From the NCBI GenBank assembly GCA_027075825.1, contig JALSZZ010000111.1, forward strand, positions 1 through 14,285: a stretch of 14,285 bases of DNA, read 5' to 3'. Shown piece after piece: positions 8,080 through 14,285 of the stretch. The notes below the pieces were generated by a model. The model was not told the DNA's origin, ran no database searches, and was given only the letters and a program-made list of their open reading frames with translations. Every line of letters starts with the position of its first letter. Position 1 is the stretch's first letter. Source of the DNA: Mariprofundaceae bacterium (GTDB lineage: Bacteria; Pseudomonadota; Zetaproteobacteria; Mariprofundales; Mariprofundaceae). The position numbers and the translations under genes are program-made.

Positions 8080-9322
8080 GGTTGCTTCCTGTGGCCTGTT
8101 GTTGCTTGCGCAAGCGAACGGCATAAAAGCCGTCGCGCTCTGTGTCGGGAAAAATGCGCAACACAGCTTCTTTTGCAAGTCCGGCGGGCAAAACAGGTGC
8201 CTGTTCCTGACGATGCACAGCGCACACGGCGTACACCATGCAGGCCCCCGGGCGCAACACCCGTGCTGCTTCTGCCAGTAATTGCTGTTGCTGTGCTACC
8301 AGCGCCTGCAGCTGCGCTTCATCATGCAAAAAACGCACATCGGGATGCTTGCGCAGCAGGCCGGATGCCGTGCATGGCGCATCAAGAAATAATGCTTCGA
8401 TACTGGCATCAGCAAACGGAAGAAGGCGTGCGTCCGCCCGTACAGGCTGTGCCCGCATCCATCGCAAACGTTGCTGATTTTCACGCAGGCGCGCCATGCG
8501 TCTGGCGTGCACTTCCACTGCAATGACCGTCGTTTGTGGCAGCAATGCCGAGAGCATCGCCGTTTTGCCGCCGGGGGCAGCGCACACATCCACCACCTGC
8601 GCCGGTGATGCCGACAAACCATCGACCAGCAAATGCACGCTGGCCTGAGCAGACTGATCCATGACCCAGCATTCGCCTTCAGCAAAGCCCGGCAAAGCGC
8701 GAACATCAGTGCCGCCGGGCAATAATACGCCAGTTGCCACATGGGATGCCGGTTGTGCCAGCAGGCCCATGGAGGCAGCGCCTTGCAGCCATGATTCGCG
8801 TGCCGCACGCACGGCAATCGTCAGCGGCGGGATGCTATCGACATCATGAAACCACTGCTGCAAGGTATCTGCACCCCATTCATCTCGCCAGCAACGGTAC
8901 AGCCATTGCGGCAATTCCAGGCGTTGATGGGGTTTGAGCCGGGCAGGTGGTGACTGGGCAATAAGCCGACGCAGTACGGCATTGACCATGCCACATGCTT
9001 TTGGCTGAAAACAGCGCACGGCTTCCACGGTTTCGCCGACTGTGGCATGTGCCGGGGTTTGCAAATGCCGCCATTGAAACGCGCCCAGCAGCAAAGCCAT
9101 GCGCACGGCATCTTCCGGTTTGCGCTTCACAAAGCGACACACATCGGCTTCCAGCGAAAAATAATGGCGCAATACGCCATAGACCAGCACATGCACAAAG
9201 CGGCGATCCGCATCCGCATGCAGGCGCGCCATGGCCGTGGCCAGCGCATCATCGGCATGACGGTGTTCCACCAATACCGCGCACAACACCTCGATGGCCA
9301 CAGCCCGGGGCGTGTTGTTCAC
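8072..9322 (-). CDS. rsmB: 16S rRNA (cytosine-967 C5)-methyltransferase
   Basis: 416 residues, near the E. coli length of 429. An N-terminal NusB-like RNA-binding domain (about 5-125: PRAVAIEVLCAVL, FVHVLVYGVLRHY, NAVLRRLI) precedes a RsmB/NOL1-type methyltransferase domain. SAM motif I is VVDVCAAPGGKT (243-254), motif IV is DAPCTASGLLRKHPDVR with Cys317, and motif VI is MVYAVCAVHRQE with Cys367. Both cysteines of the m5C mechanism are present, although the usual TCS around the motif VI cysteine reads VCA here. The enzyme methylates C967 of 16S rRNA. The start is GTG in a 4-bp GTGA overlap with the DUF1820 gene. No Shine-Dalgarno is visible, so it probably depends on coupling. In many genomes rsmB is linked to fmt and def; here it sits between DUF1820 and a glycan methyltransferase. 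Confidence 0.95.
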   Translation of the reverse strand: MNNTPRAVAIEVLCAVLVEHRHADDALATAMARLHADADRRFVHVLVYGVLRHYFSLEADVCRFVKRKPEDAVRMALLLGAFQWRHLQTPAHATVGETVEAVRCFQPKACGMVNAVLRRLIAQSPPARLKPHQRLELPQWLYRCWRDEWGADTLQQWFHDVDSIPPLTIAVRAARESWLQGAASMGLLAQPASHVATGVLLPGGTDVRALPGFAEGECWVMDQSAQASVHLLVDGLSASPAQVVDVCAAPGGKTAMLSALLPQTTVIAVEVHARRMARLRENQQRLRWMRAQPVRADARLLPFADASIEALFLDAPCTASGLLRKHPDVRFLHDEAQLQALVAQQQQLLAEAARVLRPGACMVYAVCAVHRQEQAPVLPAGLAKEAVLRIFPDTERDGFYAVRLRKQQQATGSNHV

Positions 9323-9645
9323 GAAGAGGCGGGCGGGAAAGGAACGATATTCACGGCAGGACTGTTTGCCGGATCGATTGGCGTTACCTTGAATGCTCCC
9401 CTGCTGACCACCTCATCAATCCGCAACACATGCTGCAAGGGGACGTGCGTACGGCGAATCTGCGCAAACTCGCGTTGCAGGGCCTCCTGCGCAGGGTCAA
9501 TCACCAGCGAAGTATCATCTTCGAAACTGAAATCGGCAATTTCCACAAAGCCAAAAATCCCCGAGGCTCCGACGCTGTGGGCGTAAATCTCATAACGGTT
9601 GCCCTGATGCACAAAGGTGATGCGATATAAAGGCCGCTCAGCCAC
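9319..9645 (-). CDS. DUF1820 family protein
   Basis: 108 residues beginning MAERPLYRITFVHQGNRYEI. It fits the small gammaproteobacterial DUF1820 family: a YRI-F---G--YE-YA opening, the FGFVEIADFSFED block, SLVIDPAQEALQREF, and a VPLQHVLRIDEV block, ending in a NIVPFP tail. Function is unknown; it looks like a small soluble beta-rich protein without signal or membrane segments. The start is GTG, preceded by GGGA 8 nt upstream and overlapping the end of queD by 8 bp. Position between queD and rsmB suggests co-expression with RNA-modification genes, but that is only context. Confidence 0.85.
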   Translation of the reverse strand: MAERPLYRITFVHQGNRYEIYAHSVGASGIFGFVEIADFSFEDDTSLVIDPAQEALQREFAQIRRTHVPLQHVLRIDEVVSRGAFKVTPIDPANSPAVNIVPFPPASS

Positions 9646-10039
9646 CGCTGCTTCCCAATGGCATATCAGCGTGGCATATCACGCGGGCTGCACAGGTCTC
9701 CGCTACCTCAACGCGGCACACACGGACGCGCGCATTATTCAGCCGTGCAGACATGCGCTCCAGCAACACCCGTGCCACATGTTCACTGGTAGGATTGATG
9801 CGATCAAAGGGGGGAACATCGTTCAGATTATAATGATCCCAATCGGCAATGGCAGCTTTCAGTTCCTGCTTGAGTACCTTGTAATCAATCCCCATGCCCA
9901 GCTCATCCAGCGCCGCGCAGGCAACATACAGCTTGATATGCCAGTTATGGCCATGCAGACGGGCGCAATCGCCATCATAGCCCCGAAGCTGATGAGCAGC
10001 AGAAAAATGTGTTTGAATGGAGAGTTCGTACCACGGCAT
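9638..10039 (-). CDS. queD: 6-carboxytetrahydropterin synthase (QueD / PTPS family)
   Basis: Converts 7,8-dihydroneopterin triphosphate to 6-carboxy-5,6,7,8-tetrahydropterin, an early step to preQ0 and queuosine in tRNA. The 133-residue protein has the full zinc triad: His16 (HFSAAHQL) and His29/His31 (LHGHNW). The catalytic Cys25 lies in GDCARLHGH, Asp68-His69 in DWDHYNLND, Glu86 in PTSEHVAR, and Glu114 in VEVAET. The start is ATG giving MPWYELSIQTHFSAAH, the usual family N-terminus; a TTG 36 nt upstream would add 12 unsupported residues. No clear Shine-Dalgarno precedes the ATG. It heads the six-gene overlapping operon. Other queuosine genes (queC, queE, queF) are not in the window, so a PTPS relative with another role is not excluded. 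Confidence 0.93.
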   Translation of the reverse strand: MPWYELSIQTHFSAAHQLRGYDGDCARLHGHNWHIKLYVACAALDELGMGIDYKVLKQELKAAIADWDHYNLNDVPPFDRINPTSEHVARVLLERMSARLNNARVRVCRVEVAETCAARVICHADMPLGSSGG

Positions 10040-10047
10040 AGCGGCGC

Positions 10048-10075
10048 ACTCTAGGAGCCTGTCGGGCTTTGACAA
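10048..10075 (-). promoter_or_regulatory. Possible promoter of the queD operon
   Basis: On the minus strand TTGTCA (10075-10070) and TAGAGT (10053-10048) are 16 nt apart. Transcription would begin near 10041, only a couple of bases before the queD ATG. That would make a nearly leaderless mRNA, in line with the missing Shine-Dalgarno. The -10 box is weak, so this is tentative. Confidence 0.3.
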
Positions 10076-10123
10076 ATCTACTGTGAAAAACCGGATATTG
10101 GTCAGATATTGGCCTTGCTTTTG

Positions 10124-10252
10124 TTAAATAGCACTGCTATTCGCCCTGTCTTTACTAAATAGCGCTGCGATTCCTTCAGCGATGACGAAATCCCGGGTTT
10201 TGCCAAGGTTGTGAACATTGAAACCATCCGGGAACTGATAAATATTTCGCAT
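10124..10252 (-). other. Short 42-codon ORF, possible small gene or C-terminal remnant
   Basis: The minus strand from the ATG at 10252 reads MRNIYQFPDGFNVHNLGKTR, then 22 more residues (including IAEGIAALFSKDRANSSAI) to TAA. The frame is closed by TGA 27 nt upstream. The composition looks protein-like, and it is on the same strand as queD and 85 bp before it. There is no Shine-Dalgarno, and I do not recognise a family. It may be a decayed gene end or chance; the palindrome pair contributes its last residues. Confidence 0.22.
10127..10172. repeat. Two near-palindromic 15-mers spaced 31 bp apart
   Basis: AATAGCACTGCTATT (10127-10141) is a perfect 6-bp inverted repeat with a 3-nt centre. AATAGCGCTGCGATT (10158-10172) is a second copy with two substitutions. 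The 31-bp period is close to three helical turns, which suits a pair of operator half-sites on one DNA face. The copies also lie at the 3' end of the short ORF below, so they could be part of that instead. Confidence 0.45.
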
Positions 10253-10373
10253 GTCGGCAAAAGGTGACGATGCGCATCACATAACACCAGAAAACTCCGT
10301 TGGCTGACCTCTTGCCCGGATGGTACGTCGTTGTGCATGATAAATATAGCTCCGGGGAGATAAGGAGAGCGTC

Positions 10374-11450
10374 ATGGAGGAGATGAATGTGGTGTTCGTT
10401 CTCGGGCATACACCGGCGATCATTACAGAAACACTGGCTGCCATAACTGCGACTGCTCAGACTGGCGTGCGCGGTATTTACGTCGTCACAACATTCAGCG
10501 GTGTCAACACATTGAACAGGCATCTGTTCATTGACGGCGTGTGGGCATCGTTCGTTCAGGCTTATCCACAATTTGCATGCTGCCGCTTTTCGGCTGAAAA
10601 TATCAGAGGTTGCGCGGGAGCGGATATTCGCAACGAGCAGGAAAACAGGGATATGGCCGAGTCAATTTTCTCGGTTGTGCGCGAGTTGACAGATGAGGAT
10701 ATGCCGCCCCTGATGGCCTCGATTGCGGGTGGCCGCAAAACCATGGGTTATTATATGGGCTTTGCCATGAGCCTGTTTGGCCGCGAAGGAGACAGTATGA
10801 CACATGTGCTGGTGCCCGAGGCGTGGGAGAAAAATCGCGATTTCATGTATCCCGGGCCGGAAGAGGCAAGCGCCATCGATCTGGTGAATATCCCCTTCAT
10901 CCGCCTGCGTCGGCATTTGAAACCATCAATTGGCAAGGCCAGTATCGAGGCTTTGATGCAATCGGCTCAGACGGCCATTGATATTGCGGCAATGGAACCA
11001 ATCGTCCTGCATATTCGTCCGCGCCGGGTATCCTTTCTGGGACGCAATGTGGAGTTTCCGGATCGGGAATTTACATTTCTTCAGTTTTTCGCTGAACAAA
11101 AAACCCGGCATTGCCGTTACCCGGAAAAAATAACGTGTGGCGATTGCACCGGTTGCTTTTTGAGTTATGACGGCATTGATGCACGTAAGGAAGATCTGAT
11201 GCGTATTCGGCAACAGTTCAGCCCTGTGGACAGCGGGCATTTTGTGCGCTTCGAGAAGGCATGGGAATCGCGTCGTGCGGCGGCGGATAATTTGCAGGAA
11301 CCACTGAGCCGCATCCGCACGGCGATCAACAGGGTTTTCGGAGGGGATCCGAGAGCAGGCTGGCTGAAAGTAGGCAACGTCGGCAAACGCGGCGATGCCC
11401 GTTACGGCATGATGGCGGACAAAACGCAACTAAGAATTGAAAAGGATTAG
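10374..11450 (+). CDS. CARF-domain CRISPR-associated protein, NE0113/Csm6-like ring-nuclease group
   Basis: 358 residues. The N-terminal CARF domain (about 4-180) begins MNVVFVLGHTPAIITETLAA and carries the diagnostic MASIAGGRKTMGYYMGFAMS with GGRKT at 119-123. CARF domains bind cyclic oligoadenylate made by Cas10, and several of this group degrade it. The match is to the NE0113-type family (TIGR02584). The C-terminal half looks like an OmpR-type winged helix: VSFLGRNVEFPDREFTFLQF (219-238) and later LSRIRTAINRVFG with RGDARYG (339-345). Between them lies an insertion with His246, Cys247, Cys255, Cys258 and Cys261. I find no HEPN R-x4-6-H RNase motif. The start has AAGGAG 6 nt upstream. It leads the operon, 9 bp before cmr1. 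It could be a ring nuclease, a cOA-responsive regulator, or both. Confidence 0.85.
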   Translation: MEEMNVVFVLGHTPAIITETLAAITATAQTGVRGIYVVTTFSGVNTLNRHLFIDGVWASFVQAYPQFACCRFSAENIRGCAGADIRNEQENRDMAESIFSVVRELTDEDMPPLMASIAGGRKTMGYYMGFAMSLFGREGDSMTHVLVPEAWEKNRDFMYPGPEEASAIDLVNIPFIRLRRHLKPSIGKASIEALMQSAQTAIDIAAMEPIVLHIRPRRVSFLGRNVEFPDREFTFLQFFAEQKTRHCRYPEKITCGDCTGCFLSYDGIDARKEDLMRIRQQFSPVDSGHFVRFEKAWESRRAAADNLQEPLSRIRTAINRVFGGDPRAGWLKVGNVGKRGDARYGMMADKTQLRIEKD

Positions 11451-11513
11451 GAGGAGAGCATGGAAATCATTGAAGCGACCTATCGCATCGTTACGCCAAT
11501 GTTCATCGGTGAA

Positions 11514-11561
11514 GCGAACAAGAACCCGGACGATCAGGCGAATAAGAACCCGGACGATCAT
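11514..11561 (+). repeat. 24-bp in-frame tandem duplication inside cmr1
   Basis: Two copies of GCGAAYAAGAACCCGGACGA plus four more bases (11514-11537 and 11538-11561) differ at two positions. They encode ANKNPDDQ and ANKNPDDH (residues 19-34). The duplication lies just before the conserved RPPSFRGALRFWWR block, in a loop that varies among Cmr1 proteins. Confidence 0.9.
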
Positions 11562-11753
11562 CTTGTCCCGGATACCAGTGACAGCGTTCGTCCGCCCTCG
11601 TTCAGGGGCGCGTTGCGCTTCTGGTGGCGGGCGCTGAACTGGGGAAGATTTCGCAATAATGCGCAGTCGGATGCCGATGCGCTGAAGGCGCTGCACCGGG
11701 AAGAGGTGCGATTGTTTGGTAGTGCGACGAAAACGAAAAATGGCAAGAAGGCC

Positions 11754-11760
11754 GGGGGGG
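11754..11760 (+). other. Run of seven G at the cmr1 frameshift
   Basis: GCC-GGGGGGG-CAGGG. The upstream frame ends 35 nt later at TGA; removing one G restores the frame. Homopolymer G runs are hot spots for slippage in replication, transcription and sequencing. Confidence 0.75.
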
Positions 11761-12743
11761 CAGGGATGTTTTTTGATCTCAATATCCCATTCTGAGCTCA
11801 AACGGCATCTTCCTCCGACTATACACTCCGGATTCAAGAATGTGACAGCAGCCCGTTATTTGGCCTATGGTTTGATGGCGGCGTTTTCGTCAGAAAAAAC
11901 GAAAGTACAGGCGGCTCAGCTTGAGCGGGGTTGCATTGATGAAAATCAAACCTTCACAGTACGTCTTTGCTTTTGCAACCATATCGATCACAGCATATTA
12001 AACGCATTGAAGGCCGTTGGGCTGTTTGGAGGCCCGGGAAGCCGCTCTCGTAATGGCATGGGGAGTATTGCTTTGGATGCTTTAACATGTGTTCGGTCTG
12101 ATGATCAGCGGGAAGAACTGTGGCAGGCCCCATCAACCCCAAAGGAATATGATGAAGCAGTCAGGTCACTGTTTCCCGAAAAGCGTGTCGCTACTGAGCC
12201 GCCTTTTACTGCCTTTTCGGCATACTCAAAAATCGACCGTCTTTTTGAAAGAAACTCTCCGTTCGTGGTATTGAACAGCTTTGGTCATGCAATGCTCGAT
12301 TATCGCAGTTGGGGCCAGTCTGGTAAAGGCAACGAGCTTCCGGGTGGAAAGGTTTCGGAAAAACGATTTAAGGATGATCACGATTGGTTCAGGGTTGCTG
12401 GTTGGAGAAAAGACCACCCGAACTTTCATCCTCAACGGGTGATTTTCGGTTTACCTCACAACTATCACAAAGATAACAAGCATCATGTAACCCCATCAAA
12501 GCATGAACGACGCGCATCTCCTCTGTTTTTCCATGTACACAAAATCGGAAATAGCTATCTCGGTTTAGCCTTGAGGATACGATCTGCGTTTCTTCCACAA
12601 GGTGAACATATCAATACCGGTGGTCGAAATGTTCCAGCGAAGGTCGAATGGTCCATACTGGATGATTTTATCGAAGGCACGGATAAGCAAGGAAAGCTGC
12701 GGTTTCCATCCAGACGGCAAGTTGATTGGTCGGAGGAGCATTC

Positions 12744-14285
12744 ATGAGCCAAAAAGATTATTTCCATTTTTCACTTGGCCCGGTGCAGGGGTTCGTGGCC
12801 CAGGCACGACGCACGCGCGATTTCTGGGCTGGCTCGTTCCTGCTTTCGTGGCTGACGGCCAGGGCGATGCATGCCGTGGAGCAGAATGGCGGTAAAATCG
12901 TCATGCCTTTTGTGACTGATGACAAACTTTTGGCGCGGGTAAGGCAAACTTCAGGCAAGGGGCCTGATGTCAGCTCTCTGCCAAACAATTTCATCGCCGA
13001 AATCCCTGAAGGATTTGATGGTGAAATTGCCACACGCGCCGTACAGGATGCATGGAAGGCCCTGGCTGATGCCGTCTGGCATCATGACAAGCTGGGGGCG
13101 GCGGGCGTTTCGACTGAACTGTGGAAAAGCCAGATCACCAGCTTCTGGGATATGGTTTGGGTGATTGCGGAAAGCAATGATGGATCCGTGTTGGCGCAGC
13201 GCAAGAACTGGCGCAACCATATGCCACCTGAGACAACAGGCGACAAATGCACCATGATGGGCGAGTGGCAGGAACTTTCGGGGGCGAAAAAGCCCGTTCC
13301 GAAGCAGCAACGCGAATTCTGGAAAGCCCTGAAAAAGAAGGCAGGCATTTCGGACATCGAACTAAGAGGGAACGAACGCCTGTGCGCCATCACCTATGTG
13401 AAGCGTCGGTTTGTGCATGCATGGCAACAGCTTGCGGGGCATCAGGGCTGGAAGCTGCCAACATCCGTGCCATCCACCTCGTATATGGCGGCCGTGCACT
13501 GGCTGGAGGCACTCATCAAGGCCAGTCCGGGTGCTGAAGAAGTGGAGGATCTGTGCAAGCGGACTGACAGCGGTGAACGGCAGACCCGGATTCGGGCGAT
13601 TTCCAATGCGCTGGGACAAAATCCGGTAAAACATCTCCGGGATTTGGCTGATATTGATGGACGCGCCCTGTTTGACAGTGATAGAAAAGAAGATGAGAAG
13701 ATTGTAGCGGCGAAAAAAGCGGTGCTTGAAACAGTAGCAGTTTTTGATGTGCCGTTATCACCTTTTTACGCCATTCTCCTGATGGACGGCGACAGCCTCG
13801 GTGAAACAAAGGCCGCGATGAGCGATGCAACAGCCTTGTCTGCGGCATTGGGGCAATTCACCGGCCAGGTATCTGATATTGTGGAAGAACATAACGGCTT
13901 CCTGGTTTATGCCGGCGGTGATGATGTACTGGCAATGTTGTCGCTTGAGGATGCCTTGCCCTGTGCTGCCGCACTGCGCAAGGCATATATGGATGTGTTT
14001 GCCGGCAAGGGTCTGCAACAGGGCAAATACAGCATCTCTGCCGCCATTGAATATGCTCACATGAAACTGCCGCTGACCATGGTTCTCAAGGATGCGCACA
14101 TACTCCTGGATGACGTGGCCAAGGATGCGACGGGTCGCGATGCGATTGCCTGCCGTATATGGAAGCCGGGCGGTATCCAGCAGACCTGGTCCATGCCCTG
14201 GAATGAGGCGCTGGAGGGAGATGCGGTGAAGATGGTTGATCTGTCCGGCAAGCTTGGGAAGGACAAGACCGGCGATCCGGGCTAT
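12744..14285 (+). CDS. cas10: Cas10/Cmr2, large subunit of the type III-B effector (cut by window edge)
   Basis: 514 codons are present and the frame is open to the edge. The N-terminus reads FHFSLGPVQGFVAQARRTRD then FWAGSFLLSWLTARAM, the hallmark of Cmr2. The Palm/cyclase region has LLMDGDSLGETK (DGD at 348-350) and VYAGGDDVLAML with GGDD at 391-394, the site that makes cyclic oligoadenylate from ATP upon target-RNA binding. There is no N-terminal HD nuclease domain: the Cmr2 N-terminal motif begins at about residue 8. Defence would then depend on cOA signalling to CARF effectors rather than on Cas10 DNA cleavage. The ATG overlaps the cmr1 stop (ATGA), with GGAGGAG 5 nt upstream, so translation is coupled to cmr1. 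The C-terminal D4 domain and the other cmr genes lie beyond the window. Confidence 0.94.
   Translation, partial: MSQKDYFHFSLGPVQGFVAQARRTRDFWAGSFLLSWLTARAMHAVEQNGGKIVMPFVTDDKLLARVRQTSGKGPDVSSLPNNFIAEIPEGFDGEIATRAVQDAWKALADAVWHHDKLGAAGVSTELWKSQITSFWDMVWVIAESNDGSVLAQRKNWRNHMPPETTGDKCTMMGEWQELSGAKKPVPKQQREFWKALKKKAGISDIELRGNERLCAITYVKRRFVHAWQQLAGHQGWKLPTSVPSTSYMAAVHWLEALIKASPGAEEVEDLCKRTDSGERQTRIRAISNALGQNPVKHLRDLADIDGRALFDSDRKEDEKIVAAKKAVLETVAVFDVPLSPFYAILLMDGDSLGETKAAMSDATALSAALGQFTGQVSDIVEEHNGFLVYAGGDDVLAMLSLEDALPCAAALRKAYMDVFAGKGLQQGKYSISAAIEYAHMKLPLTMVLKDAHILLDDVAKDATGRDAIACRIWKPGGIQQTWSMPWNEALEGDAVKMVDLSGKLGKDKTGDPGY

Larger units (their letters stand above)
10040..10373. other. Divergent intergenic region between the queD operon and the CRISPR-Cas operon
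   Basis: 334 bp separating genes on opposite strands, so it should hold promoters for both. It contains the possible queD promoter, a pair of imperfect palindromes and a short minus-strand ORF (listed separately). For the cas side the best plus-strand match is TTGAAA (10218-10223), then 17 nt, then AATATT (10241-10246), which is weak. The 10-mer TGATAAATAT occurs twice, at 10236 and 10339. No CRISPR repeat or leader is recognisable. Confidence 0.6.
11460..12747 (+). pseudogene. cmr1: Cmr1 (Cas7-family RAMP of type III-B), broken by a one-base frameshift
   Basis: Cmr1 caps the target-RNA 3' end of the Cmr effector complex. The first frame (11460-11795) encodes the family N-terminus: EATYRIVTPMFIGEAN, the conserved RPPSFRGALRFWWRALNW (44-61) and EEVRLFGSA. 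It then meets TGA after the run of seven G at 11754-11760. The rest continues in the next frame to 12747: YLAYGLMAAF, the glycine-rich loop FGGPGSRSRNGMGSI, and a long C-terminal RAMP half. With six G the reading joins as KKAGGQGCFLISIS and gives one protein of 428 residues, a normal Cmr1 length. Either the gene is disrupted, the run is a sequencing error, or expression needs slippage. SD GGAGG is 5 nt before ATG. The end overlaps cas10 by 4 bp (ATGA). Confidence 0.85.

Noticed and set aside
7735..8526. 263-codon plus-strand open frame
   Set aside because: Antisense across the FkbM-like gene and rsmB, both of which have clear motifs on the other strand.
10102..10338. 78-codon minus-strand open frame in the divergent region
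   Set aside because: No Shine-Dalgarno and no recognisable domain. It overlaps the more protein-like 42-codon frame, and only one can be real at best.
10236..10348. TGATAAATAT present twice upstream of the CARF gene
   Set aside because: AT-rich 10-mers like this can recur by chance. No good -35 box sits at the right distance before the second copy.
10176..10571. 131-codon minus-strand open frame
   Set aside because: Overlaps the start of the CARF gene on the opposite strand and has no family signature.

Overview
The window looks like a chromosomal piece of a Gammaproteobacterium or a close relative such as Acidithiobacillia. The evidence is gene content: a FtsN-like SPOR protein downstream of argS, a queD-DUF1820-rsmB run, a REP-type repeat array, and a NE0113-type CARF protein next to a Cmr operon. 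No rRNA or species marker is present, so the lineage is an inference. Everything up to about 10,040 is on the minus strand; everything after about 10,370 is on the plus strand.

Minus-strand half, left to right. (1) The N-terminal part of acetolactate synthase large subunit, cut by the window edge, with a good sigma70-like promoter about 85 bp before its start. (2) A 0.6-kb array of six 105-106 bp units, each made of two inverted REP-like hairpins. (3) A FtsN-like SPOR protein and argS, closely spaced. (4) An OmpA-type peptidoglycan-binding lipoprotein with its own promoter. (5) Six overlapping genes transcribed in the order queD, DUF1820, rsmB, FkbM-like methyltransferase, WaaL/Wzy-like O-antigen ligase, class I methyltransferase. 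Every junction overlaps by 1-8 bp, so translation is probably coupled. The first three are housekeeping genes; the last three look like surface-glycan genes appended to them.

A 334-bp divergent intergenic region (10040-10373) separates this operon from the CRISPR locus. It holds a pair of near-palindromic 15-bp sequences 31 bp apart and a possible short ORF or gene remnant.

Plus-strand half: the start of a type III-B (Cmr) CRISPR-Cas operon. A CARF protein of the NE0113/Csm6-like ring-nuclease group leads, followed 9 bp later by cmr1, then by cas10/cmr2 with a 4-bp overlap and running off the window. In such systems Cas10 makes cyclic oligoadenylate on target recognition and CARF proteins sense or degrade it. 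Here Cas10 keeps its GGDD cyclase motif but starts without an HD nuclease domain. The CARF protein seems to carry a C-terminal winged helix split by a Cys-rich insertion. cmr1 is broken by a one-base frameshift at a run of seven G and has a 24-bp in-frame duplication near its start. No CRISPR array, cas1/cas2 or other cmr genes are in the window; they would lie to the right or elsewhere.
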